A stretch of 64,000 bases of DNA, from contig JAINVK010001291.1 of assembly GCA_030068075.1 (NCBI GenBank), positions 1-64,000 of the forward strand, in the 5' to 3' direction. Under the pieces are notes generated by a model. That model worked only from the letters and a program-made list of their open reading frames with translations. It was not told the DNA's origin and searched no databases. Each line of letters starts with the position of its first letter. Position 1 is the first letter of the stretch. A program made the translations under genes and the position numbers. Positions 22,544 through 32,741 of this stretch are shown here, one piece after another. The DNA is from Paguma larvata (lineage: Eukaryota; Chordata; Mammalia; Carnivora; Viverridae).

Positions 22544-23395
22544 GGAGGGCATGACTAGAATCTTGCTGTCTTGTCTGCTCAGGCTACTAGAACCAAGTAC
22601 CATAGACTGGATGGCTTCAACCACAGAAATCTGTTTCTGTTTGTCTTGGAGGCTGGGAAGTCCAAGATTAAGGTGCTGGCAGATTCAATGTCAGGTGAGG
22701 GTCTCTTTCTAGCTTGCAGATGGCTGCTGCCATAGTCTGAATGTGTGTGTCCCACCCCAATGCATACGTTGAAGTGAGGTGGACCTGTCTTGCCGGGCTC
22801 AGTGGCTGGGAGGACTGTCCTCGCTTTGTGCTTGGGTCAGGCAGGGAGTCAGAAGATGGAGGGGATGGCTACTCTGCCCCACATCAATGTCATGTACTTT
22901 GAGGTGGGGCCTTTGGCAGATCCTCATGAATAGGATCTGTGCCCTAGTAAAAGAGGTCTAGGAGTCCCCCCCCATCCCTTCAGCTGTGTGAGAACACAGT
23001 GAGAAGACAGCGGTCTGTGAGCCAGGAAGCTGGTTCTCACCACACACTGAATCTGCCTGTGTGCTGATCACGGACTTCCCAGCCTCAGGAACTGTGAGAA
23101 ATACATTTCTCTTATTTTCAGGACACCCAGTCTATGGTGTTTTGTTAGAGCTGCCCTAATAGACTAAGACAGCTGCCTTCTCTCTGTGTCCTCACATGGG
23201 GGAGGGAGGGAGCAAGCTTTGTGTTTTCTTCTCCTAAGGGCACTAATCCCATCATGGCTGTTCCACTTTATGACCTCATTTAAACCTACTTACCTCCCAA
23301 AGGCCCACTTCCAAATACCAGCACACTGGGGTTAGGGCTTCAACACAAGAATGTGGAGGGGGAGACATAGAAATGTAGTTCATAGCACTTGCCTA
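22544..23395 (-). repeat. MaLR MLT1-type LTR, host of a nested element
   Basis: 22544-22734 and 23173-23395 together read as one reverse-oriented LTR (GGAGGCTGGGAAGTCCAAGA, then after the interruption CTCTCTGTGTCCTCACATGG and GACCTCATTTAA). It is split by the forward element between. Confidence 0.6.
22735..23172 (+). repeat. Forward MaLR MLT1-type LTR nested in the previous one
   Basis: Begins ATAGTCTGAATGTGTGTGTC and ends TAATAGACTAAGACA. Flanked by GCTGC on both sides, fitting the 5-bp duplication of ERVL-type elements. Confidence 0.65.
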
Positions 23396-23589
23396 TTGCA
23401 CAAGCCAAAAGTGGACAGTTGCTGCACAGTCCCACCTAGGACAGCCCTGATGGACACTGAAGGTAAGCCTCTCAAAGGGAAGATTTGAGCAGCGGTACAA
23501 ATATATGGCCATGAACAGGCTGTGCTCAAGTCATGAGCTGAATGGTCAAGGACGTTGAGTGTATGGTTGGAAACTTATGACAAGGAGGT

Positions 23590-23830
23590 CTGAGGAGGAT
23601 GTATGTGCATACACCCACCCGGATAGACATCCGGTGTGAAGAAAAATGTGTCTCATGAGGGTGATCAGCAAAGAATAAGCTTACCAGTGCAGAAGTTTAG
23701 TAATCTAATGCAAAAGTTCCATTAGGTAGATGTCAATCAGCCTCTTTTGGGAGCACCTGTATCATCCCCAGTGGGCTCAAGTGCTAAGTTGCCAACATGG
23801 CAGGGTGGAGATTATGCTAGAAGTAATTAC
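23590..23830. other. Spacer block shared with 53775-54020
   Basis: GAATAAGCTTA, AGAAGTTTA and ATCAG runs appear in the same order in both places at about 75-80 percent identity. No exon seen. Confidence 0.55.
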
Positions 23831-23833
23831 TTC

Positions 23834-24080
23834 TTTTTTAGTTTTTCTCCCAATTTTTAAATTTTTCTTCTTTTAATTTTTAAATGTTTACTTATTTTTG
23901 AGACAGAGAGACAGAGTTCACACGGGAAAGGGATCAGAGAGTGGGAGACACAGAACTTCAAGCGGGCTCCAGATCCTTAGCTGTCAGCAAAAACCAGACT
24001 CAGGGCTCGAACTCACAAGCTGTGAGATCATGACCTGAGCCGCAGTCGGGTGCTTAACCGACTAAGCTACCCAGGGCCCT
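23834..24080 (-). mobile_element. Carnivore SINE, diverged
   Basis: Tail AATGTTTACTTATTTTTGAG and head CTAAGCTACCCAGGGCCC in reverse. Flanked by approximate TAATTACTTCT and TAATGACTTCT. Confidence 0.88.
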
Positions 24081-24469
24081 GAGATAATGACTTCTAGGGA
24101 GCAGTATTTGCTGTGCACCAGCATCTGACATCATTTGTTTTTCTCTCCTGTCATCAGGATTCACAGGTATTGAAATCAAACGGTGGAAATGGAAATACCC
24201 TCTTGTCAGTGTATCCCTTAACCTTCCCATGATTTTGCTTCAGGCTTTGCTGAAACAGAGGTCTTCATCCCAGAGGGAGAAAAGCTTTCACCAAGGAGCA
24301 CAACAGTGATTCCATCAAGAGGGAATTATGCTGGCCATTTTAGTTCCCTCGGCACTCTCCATCAAAAGCCAAATAATGGGGTCCCATACTGGCTGGCGTA
24401 ATAAAACTGGACAATGAAAGGGAATTGGGGTTCCTGCTACCCAAGGAGCTAAGGAAGAGTATGTCCAGT

Positions 24470-24740
24470 ATGTCTCTCACATTGTGTGATTACTTTGTGA
24501 AGAATTGCAACAACCCATTTAAGGCGGGACATCTTGCTGGCCCAGATGCTTCAGCAATTAAGTTTTGAGTCATGCTACCAGGCAAAGAACCCTGACCCTG
24601 ACCTGAGGTGCTATCTCAGGGGGAATGGAATGAGAAATGTGTAGTGAAAGAAAGCAGGTATAAATACCAGCTACAACCATGGGCCCTGCTACAGAAACCA
24701 GTAGTATATTATTCAGCTTGATGAGTTAATAACATCCTTC
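24470..24740. other. 3' flank of copy B related to 40455-40660
   Basis: Shared runs such as GGACATCT, CTGACC/ACCCTGA and TACCAGCT/GCCAGCT in the same order show that the spacer downstream of copies B and C belongs to the same duplication. No gene. Confidence 0.45.
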
Positions 24741-24966
24741 TCTTCAGCTAAGAAAATAAACAAAGAAACAGACATCAGACAGTACTTTCATAGGAAATTC
24801 TCAGGGCAAACAGCCCAGGTTTTACTGATGGAGAACCATAAAATTACAAGACTCCACTGCTTCCTATCTTAGCCTTATCTCTAGAAGGCAATTTTCTTGA
24901 CCACATTTTAGGAGGCTTCAGCCACATCCCATTCCATCTTACACATAGAACATCCATCCATGCTTC

Positions 24967-25090
24967 TCACTGGTCTTTGCAAGAACACAATTCTCTGCTT
25001 TTCTTGCGATTGACTTTCTTGAGACGGCGGTAGGATTCTAAGTTTTCTAGTACCTTCTCAAGCTGCTGAATCAAGACTACTCTTTTAAAC
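24967..25090 (-). CDS. Copy B last coding exon
   Basis: Acceptor TTTATTTTCAG before 25090. Reads FKRVVLIQQLEKVLENLESY, then a basic tail RRLKKVNRKKSRELCSCKDQ and TGA at 24967-24969. It agrees with SAGE1 (FKRHVLIQYLEKVLEK) and differs from CT45. Intact in isolation. Confidence 0.8.
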
Positions 25091-25497
25091 CTGAAAATAA
25101 AGACAAATTTCAGTAAACCGAAGATACCTAAAGCATCTAACATGTGTGAGACATAGTAGTGGATACAAAATAGAGCCTGCAATCTCCATGGGAATAGAAA
25201 ATGCATCCGCTTGGGAAAATGTAGACGAGCAAAATACCAAGAGTGTCTTCAGTTGAGGGCCCCTGCCCCCCCCCCCCAGACTATAATGAGCATACACATT
25301 CCCAGGACTTGGAAGAATGGGTTAGACTAGGATAATGTCAATCTAGCTGCCTAGGGAAATAGCATGAAATATGATGAGGGCCAGGGTTTGAGGAAAACAA
25401 GCCAGGGCTTGGTTTCTCCCCAGTTCAGGATTAGGTATATCTGCTTAAAAACTTGAGGAGTTCTGAAAAAGAAATCAGAGTTCTTTTTTACAACTAC

Positions 25498-25591
25498 CTT
25501 GCAGCTTCCTTGATGGTAAATTCAACAAATTGCTTCTTGAGTTCAAGGGGCCCTTGCACTTCGTCAAACAAAGTGAAAATCCTTTCGAAAT
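25498..25591 (-). CDS. Copy B domain exon
   Basis: 94 nt, acceptor TATTTTCAG, donor AG|GTAGTT. In family phase it reads [20 protein letters not shown] then [12 protein letters not shown], very close to SAGE1. The exon is intact, but the upstream one-base loss would shift its frame. Confidence 0.78.
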
Positions 25592-25937
25592 CTGAAAATA
25601 ATTTTTAAATATCAGTATTTTTAAAAACACAAAGATGGTATAGAACTCATTCTTAGTGCATTCACTGTCTCTGCAATCATTCCTCATGGGCTAGAGGGTT
25701 GCATAGTGTGTGTGGTGAATGCTTCCTAAGGAAACTGTCTTCAACACCAAACAAGCAAAACAGTTTTAAGAGGTGTGTTAGGAATTTCGAGACCAATTAA
25801 AGAGAAACCATCCCAAATTATGTAAAAACCCACTGAAGCCAAAGGATGAGTTCAAGAGGTGAGTTGGATCTATTATAAATCATTGAATGAGAGAGACTTC
25901 CCATGGTTTTATTAATAGCCATTCTTTCATGACTTAC

Positions 25938-26234
25938 TTCGTCAAACCTCCGAACTTCCTTCATTAATTGATGTTTTATATCATCATTAATTTTCCGTGC
26001 CATAGCAGCACTTACTGGCCCTTCATTTGGCACAGCTCCCGGTGAAGACTCGTCCGGGACTTTTGGGTCACCCTACAGACACACGGCCGTTTTTGGTTCC
26101 TGCTCCAGGTGAATTACTAAACCATCTCCTGCCACATTCATAACTTCTGGTGCAGCAGCTTTTGGCAAGAAACCATCAGGTGGGGTCGGATTTTTTTCAT
26201 CTTCTTGTCATGGACTTGTGAGTGACAGTAGCAC
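25938..26234 (-). pseudogene. SAGE1-like repeat unit plus domain start, frameshifted
   Basis: Acceptor GTTTTCAG, donor GAA|GTAAGT. Frames in turn read ATVTHK, then PTPPDGFLPKAAAPEVMNVA, then GTKNGRVSVG, and finally GDPKVPDESSPGAVPNEGP with MARKINDDIKHQLMKEVRRF. Each shift is one or two bases. Before the donor the sequence is one base shorter than in A and C, which puts the next exon out of frame. Confidence 0.78.
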
Positions 26235-26361
26235 CTGAAAACCAAATTGAGAGATTGAGCTGTGAGATAGGTGTGTTTTATCACCCCCTGAGAGACATCC
26301 CTGTGCTCTGCACTTTGGAGAAAATTATTTGTTTCTTAAGCAGAAGTATGTGCAAGGGGAA

Positions 26362-26535
26362 ATATCAGATCTCACAAATAGGTCCCCATAAAGACCATAC
26401 AAGAATTCACTTTTTCTCTCTTGACACTGCGAATACATACAAGTGGAAATATTAGATCCCACAAGCAGGCCTCCATAAAGATCATACAATAAGACACTTT
26501 TTCTCTCTTGGCACTAATAATCATACAGAAATGCA
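26362..26535. repeat. About 87-bp tandem duplication in copy B intron
   Basis: ATATCAGATCTCACAAATAG...CATACAAG is followed by ATATTAGATCCCACAAGCAG...CATACAG; both contain CACTTTTTCTCTCTTG. Confidence 0.8.
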
Positions 26536-26559
26536 GTTGGACACTACAACTAATAAACA

Positions 26560-28800
26560 AACATTCACGAGCCCTGACACTCTTGATTTAATGCTTCCTT
26601 GATGCCCTTTACAAGGTGAAAAGCTGAATATCTATCTCACTTGATGTCAAGATATCTGATATTGGCATTCCACCCAAAATCCCAGTCAGTATATAATCCT
26701 TCGCAGTTTTCTTTTTGGTCTCAGAATGGGATTTCCTTTTATTCCAAGTCTGACACCTTGGCTTCATATACTCAGCTTCCTCTGTGCCAGACACTTCCAA
26801 ATGCTGGGAGATCTGCATCCGGACAATCCCTTCCCTTATGGAACGGACATGCTCATGAAGAGGTCAGGTGGTACATGTAACATGGGCAAAGAAAATAATA
26901 TAGTGTGAATTAGTGTTGGGAAGGAAGGCATCAGGGATGTGACAGAGAACAGCAGGGGGAGCCTCCAGGACTTGTGGTCAGGCAGGGCCCTCTGAGGAGG
27001 TGACCCTTGGGCAGAACCTGGAGCAGGACACAGAGCAGCCTCTGCACGTGAGGAGGAGGACTTCCAGCATCTGTGTCAGTCAGTGCAGGGCCCCTAGGAA
27101 GGGATGAGCCAATGCCATGGAGCAAAGGACAGAAGCAGAGAGAGCAAGGAGGACACCCAGAGGATGCTGACAGGAGAGGATGGCAGGACCATGTATAGGA
27201 GAGTGTAGACAAGTGTTGGGAGCTCTGATTCTGTTCTGAGTGCTCGGGAGAGTTGATGGTGGGCTTCAGGATGGACGTGGCGTGATTGGATTTCCATGTG
27301 CACACGGTCACTCTCGCTGCAGCCCAGTGATGGTTTAGGATGGCTGAGTTGGGGAGCAGAGAAATCAGATGAGAAGCCATTGTAGAAGTTCAGGGACAGA
27401 GGGTGGCAGCACAGACTAGAATGATAGAACAAAATGTCATAAAGGAAAGGGTGATACAAAGGAAAAGGGTGATACAAAGGGTGATATTGGGTGTTAAGTT
27501 TACTGCACTTGCTGTGGGAAGGAGGTGAGAGAAGCATAGCAGGACAACAAGAGGAGTCATGAGTGAATCTAAGTGTGTTGGCCTGAACCCCTGGGGAAAT
27601 AATAGTGCCAGGTGTGTGCGGGCTGTTAGGCAATTGCTCACAAGCCTCACAAATGTGGTCAATCTGCTAATTCTGGTTCAGTGTCCTCAGGTTGGTGGCT
27701 TGAACTAGGCCATGGTGGGACTAGTTACACTATGCATATCTGCAAATATAAACATTGGAGCTTTTAGACCTCCCATGGCACCCATACCTCTGGACAGCAA
27801 GATGTTGAACCTTTATAAATGTTACACCAATGGATGGTATTATTAGCCGAGATCAAGAAGGCTGAATGTAGAGCATTTTCCGAGAAGACGAAGGTCAGAA
27901 GTTCAGGAAGAAGCAGTTACATTTTACATATGCATAGGCACTGATTGGATAGGTCATGTAAGCTGTTGTATATGAGTCTGAAGTTCAGGAGCAAGTTGTA
28001 GTCTAGAAGTATAAAGGTGAGAGTTCTTGCAGTGTGAATAATATATAAAGTTCTAAGACTGTGTGGAATCACCTAAGGAGGTCGCAGGTTGAAGAGAGAC
28101 GGGCCCAATACCCAGCTTTGGGCTCCTGCAGAATTGGAGATGGGAAAGAAGAGGAAACAACCAGAAACGGGAGAAGGAAAAGGGTCACTAGCAAGGGGAT
28201 AAGGAATCCTTGAATCGTGGTATCTTCGAACTAAGAATTTTTCCATGGAGCAGGTAATTAACACATATATCATATACTTCTGAGAAATGAATACCCCAGT
28301 GTAGCTGTCACTGGTTAAAACGACTCTAACAGCTTCATTGGACTATGATAAGAAGAAGCCAGACTGCCCTGGGTTAAAGCAGGAACACAACGTGAAGACA
28401 AGCAGAATATGAGCAGACCCATTCTGGTGTTGAGTCATCATCTTTTTTTGTCTCAGGAATCTGCTTATTCTACAGCTTTTAAAAAAGTGATTATGTATTT
28501 GAGAAAGAGAGAGAGAGAGAGGATCAGAAGGGGGTGGGCAATGAGAGCTGAAAGCCTGTGGGGCTCGAACTCACAAACCACGAGATCACGACCCAAGCCA
28601 ACGTCTGTTGTTTAGCAAAAGAGCCACCTAGATGCCCCAGGAACCTGCTTCGTCTGACTCTTACACTACTCCAAATGGTCAGACAACGTAGAGATTTGCG
28701 CCTCCACTTGCAAACATGCTCCTATCTGTCCATCCTCAAGGACATAATTATATACTTCTTTTGACATAACTGAGCACTCGAGATGGGGTTTCCCCTCTGC
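26560..28800. other. Copy B intron, partly homologous to introns of A and C
   Basis: 26570-27330 follows A 2045-2940 and C 43380-44170 (for example GTGCTCGG..AGTTGATGG.GGGCTTCAGGATGGAC). No further SAGE1 repeat exon was seen. Beyond 27700 it is not shared. Confidence 0.55.
28472..28638 (-). mobile_element. Carnivore SINE
   Basis: Reverse SINE with GA repeat tract and GAGCCACCTAGATGCCCC head. Imperfect 17-bp target duplication at 28455-28471 and 28639-28655. Confidence 0.9.
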
Positions 28801-28829
28801 TTCCTGTCTGCTTTACTATGGTAACGTAC

Positions 28830-28933
28830 TTGGCTTTCTCTTAGATGATGGGCAGCTGCTGGACTTCCTAGGGACATTTCACTTGTTTTTCTTGTCCTGC
28901 AGCTAACTGAGCTCCATCGTCATCCTTTGATTG
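28830..28933 (-). pseudogene. SAGE1-like N-terminal exon
   Basis: Acceptor GTTTTTCAG, then QSKDDDGAQLAAGQEKQVKC, TAG in frame, and in a shifted frame PRKSSSCPSSKRKPST. The order acidic stretch, AAG, then basic serine-rich KR segment matches the SAGE1 N-terminus. The donor (GTACGT at 28829) is a guess. Position and flanks correspond to the CT45-type start exons of A and C. Confidence 0.6.
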
Positions 28934-28959
28934 CTGAAAAACATCAGTGAACATGTTCC

Positions 28960-29689
28960 ATTAAAGACAAAACCCAATCATTCCAAAATTGTCCTCTTTA
29001 TAGGCACACATAGCCATGCGTTTTATTATTAAGTATTTTAATCACAGGCCAAAGCTTTATATTCACCTAACCCACACCATGTTTTCAGAAAATGCGATCC
29101 CATTTTAGTATAACCTAAGTGAATAAGGAGAAGGTAAAATACAAGGTTTTTGTATAAAACCAAACATGGCACAACCACAGTTACAGTTGCTACGAATGCA
29201 GGAGAACGAGTGGCTTTCATCAAACTTATAAATCCATGGTTATCTTTTTGGAGAAGTACACACCATATTGCTTCAATTTTTGTCAGGGAAGAAAAAGAAA
29301 ATACCTTTTTTGAGCTTTTGTGCTTTAAATCTATTAAGTAGTACTGAATAACACTTTATGAAATGATACATGGAGACAAAAGGGTAGAATAGATTGAAAA
29401 TGTAAATCTCCCCTCTAACCTTATGGAGATTCAAACATATCATCCTTGGTGGGTGGGTATAGGGAATCTTTTCAGTGTAGGTAGTAGATAAGACATGAAG
29501 TCGAGGCGGTGATAGATCGCTAAAAGCTGTTTTGATCAAAGGATAACTGGAGAATATACCCCTGCATTATCTGAATACAGTTGTCACAAAAAAAATTTTC
29601 CCAATGCATTGGCATTTTCCATAAAAGAGGAATCCAGAAATGGGTGAAACGTTTTCATTGAGCATTGAGTCTCCAGTAGGTACTGTTCT
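28960..29689. other. Spacer, nothing recognised
   Basis: AT-rich, no open frame above 90 codons and no exon signal that I can defend. Confidence 0.3.
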
Positions 29690-29905
29690 TTTTTTAAAAA
29701 AATTTTTAATGTTTATTTATTTTTGAGACAGAGATACAGAGCATAAGCAGAGAAGGGTGGCAAGAGAGGGAGACACAGAATCCGAAGCAGGCTCCAGGCT
29801 CCAAGCTGTCAGCACAAAGCCTGACGCGGGCCTTGAACTCACAGACCGTGAAATCATGACCTGAGCCAAAGTCGGCCGCCCAACGGACTGAGCCACCCAG
29901 GTGCC
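29690..29905 (-). mobile_element. Young-looking carnivore SINE
   Basis: Complete reverse SINE flanked by a perfect 17-bp duplication CCAGTAGGTACTGTTCT at 29673-29689 and 29906-29922. Confidence 0.95.
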
Positions 29906-30791
29906 CCAGTAGGTACTGTTCTAAATGCTCTGCATTAACTTAAACCTCCACCAAGCCCTATGAGTTAGGTGTGATTATTAACTCTGCTGTTAAAAATAAG
30001 GAAACCAAGTGCACAGAAAATTTAGAAAAACTCCAACAACGGAGGATTTGGGGGTGAGGTAGGTAACTTTAAGCATTGTGTTCTTACAGACGTGTTTCTT
30101 AAATGTTCTGTGCCTTCATATCAATGATCTTTTCCATGAAAGCAGTTATGATCCTCTTTGTCCTCATGCTTCAATAGTCAAGTCAGTATGCCTCTCTCAT
30201 ACACACTACACACATCTCACATTAAGATATCCATAAGGACGATCCAATTATGGCAGCATCAGCTAGTACTTCGAATTTCAAGAGGAACACTTAGTTATGT
30301 TCTAGATAGAGCACTAGTGACTTGAATAATGGAAACAGAGAAAGTAGCCTATGATCTCAATATTAAGGAAGTTACTGGGGGATGGGGTGGGAACAAATAT
30401 AGACTGTGGGGCCAGGAAGATGTGCATTCAAATCCTGGCTCTATCTCTTATCAGCTGTGTCATTCAGAGCAACACATTTGAACACCCTCAGCCTTGATTG
30501 CTTCTTATGGAAGGGTGGCTAGTAATACTTGTCTACAAAACGGTTGTAAGCACTAATTGGGATCGTTTAAACACCAGCTTCTACTCCAGTAAATGGCAAC
30601 TATTATTTCTGTTCAACTAACACACTCTTGGATCCGGAGGATCCTACTTTCTGTTCACATAAGATTCCTTGTATCATACTTTATCTCTTAAAGAAATAGA
30701 ATTACAGCACATGACTTACATTCATCATTTGAAGAAGAAAATAATTCTACCAAGAATATCACAATTTGGGCAGAAATAGTCATTTTCTTAC

Positions 30792-31009
30792 CTTCTCATC
30801 ATCTTGAAGCAGATAGCTGAGAGTATAAAGTCTCTTAGGTTGTTGTGGATTAGTCTTTTGAGATGGAGAAACTGTCGTCTTCAGCTTCTCCTCATAGTCA
30901 ACTATTTGTTTGAACAGAGCACTGTGATAGAACTCTGGGAAATCGATGGGAAAAACATTGATGCTGTACAGCTCAAATTACGATCCTTCAGGGAGGACAT
31001 GGCCAAACA
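30792..31009 (-). pseudogene. Exon-like block, possibly INTS6-like
   Basis: 218 nt with acceptor CGCTAACAG and donor AAG|GTAAG. One frame reads FGHVLPEGS, a TAA, then 63 codons open to the donor: FELYSINVFPIDFPEFYHSA, LFKQIVDYEEKLKTTVSPSQ and a basic segment before LYTLSYLLQDDEK. The balanced amino-acid composition and both splice sites suggest a real ancestral exon. INTS6L neighbours SAGE1/CT45 in human, and SAGE1 shares a domain with INTS6, so an INTS6-like origin is my guess, not a recognised match. The stop suggests decay. Confidence 0.45.
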
Positions 31010-31039
31010 CTGTTAGCGATGTGCACCATGGCACCAAAC

Positions 31040-32000
31040 AGAGTTTAGAATCTCATATCTAGGATCTCTGTCATTTTCTAGAATCTAGAATCATTGCCCC
31101 TCATCTAAGTCATTACTCAGTCCACCATCACTACTGCCTATAGGCTCACCACTAGGTCCAGAACAATTCTCTTTCCCTTCAAGCTAGGTTTGTGAATGGG
31201 CTGGCTTCCCTTATACCACCATCCCAACCAAAACACCATACTTGTTCTCTGCTTGGAAGAACCTAGGCTCAATGACATTCTTTTACAGTTAGTCCAGAGA
31301 ACCTTGAGAACTGGACCTTAACCTCTTTGGATCATTTGGTTAAACCTACAGATGTTCTAAGAAAAGTCCCCTTACAAACAAAACTTGCTGTATAATTTCA
31401 GGAGTGTGTCTAGTCTAAGATCTGTTCAATTTAGTGGACAGATGATCCCACTTAAAATCAACAAAATAGGGCAAAGAAGCTTTATGGACTGACACAAATT
31501 AGCCTCTATACTATTAGTTAAATATTGTCATGTAAATAAGGAATTCTCTGCTGAAATCATAACTGAAGGCAGTGTGATATGGTACTAGAGTGTGCAGTCT
31601 CTGGAATCTTACAGATCTAGATTCTGCCACTTTTCGATGGGCTAAACCTGGGGGAACCAGTTGCGTTCTTATTCAAAGTTTCTATTGCCATAAAATGAGC
31701 ATAAAACAGTGTCTACCTCATCTGGCTGTTTGAAGGATTACAAGAGATTAAGTATTAAGACTATAGTGTATGTGATGCTTAACACACATCTCCCCTTATG
31801 CTTGAGAAAAATAAATGGACTGGGGAGATGTAGAGACTCAGTGAAAATGAGTATTCTAAATATTAAAGCATTATAAAATAACCTACTCATGCAATAAACA
31901 TGCAAGGTAAACTTGATATTTTGATAATCCTCAAATATCCTAAACAAAATCTTGCCTCCCTTTAGCAGATCATCTCCTTCTCATTAAGTAGTCTGACTCC
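31040..32000. other. Spacer shared with 54230-55330
   Basis: CTCTGCTTGGAAGAACCTAG versus CTGCATTTGGAAGAACCTAG, and TTAGTGGACAG..CTTAAAATCAACAA in both, show a long duplicated spacer at about 75-80 percent identity. No exon. Confidence 0.65.
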
Positions 32001-32460
32001 TGCATGCAACATCATACACATTTCCAGATCGAAACTTACTACAAACCTACAATAATTAAGACCATGTGGTACTGACATAAGAATTGACATATAGGCCGAA
32101 GGAACAAACCTGAGTGTTCAGAAATAAACACTTAATCTATGGTCAGTTGAAATTCGACAATGTTGCCAAGACTATTCAATGCGAAAAGAATAGTTTTTTC
32201 AATAAATGTTACCAGGAGAACTGGACATCCAGATGCAAAAGAGTGAAGTCAGACCCCTTCCTCACACCATAGACAAAAATTACCCAAAGTGGGCCATCGA
32301 CCTAAATGTAAGCAAATAATAAGTGCCCACTGCAATTGGGCTTAGGGATCAGAAAAAGAAATCCACCAGAGCATTCACTCATGTTTTAATTCATTGTCCA
32401 CAATCTAAATTAAAAAATTAAAAACAAAGAAGGAGAAAATAAGCATAAAGAAATACAAAG

Positions 32461-32628
32461 AGGGGCACCTGGGTGGCTCAGTCGATTAACCGCTAACTCT
32501 TGATCTCGGCTCAGGTCATGATCTCACAGTTTGCGAGTTCGAGCCCCACGTCAGCCTCTGTGCTGACAGTGTGTAGCCTTCTTGGGTTTTCCCCTTCTCT
32601 GCCCCTTTCCCCCCTCTCAAAAGTTAAA
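32461..32628 (+). mobile_element. Carnivore SINE
   Basis: Forward SINE with head GGGGCACCTGGGTGGCTCAG, flanked by perfect AAAGAAATACAAAG at 32447-32460 and 32629-32642. Confidence 0.94.
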
Positions 32629-32741
32629 AAAGAAATACAAAGAAAATACACAAAGTAACTTGGTAAATACAAGTCCAAATATTATCTGTAATAATAATAA
32701 ATGTAAAAGACTACACTTGCTAGTGAAGATTGTCAGTAAGA

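Larger units (their letters stand above)
24967..28933 (-). pseudogene. SAGE1-like gene copy B (decayed)
   Basis: Four exon-like blocks: 28830-28933 (N-terminal), 25938-26234, 25498-25591 and 24967-25090. The C-terminal part is closer to SAGE1 than to CT45 ([58 protein letters not shown]). SAGE1 is a testis/tumour antigen sharing its C-terminal domain with INTS6. Human SAGE1 has a long run of repeat exons; only one unit is visible here. Defects: two frameshifts in the 25938-26234 exon, a missing base before its donor, and a frame break in the N-terminal block. It is therefore a pseudogene or a degenerate copy, and the functional gene may lie outside the window. Confidence 0.8.

Noticed and set aside
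26931..27633. ORFs of 149-179 codons on the minus strand in copy B
   Set aside because: Intronic; the equivalent stretches in A and C have other frames open and no shared protein is conserved.
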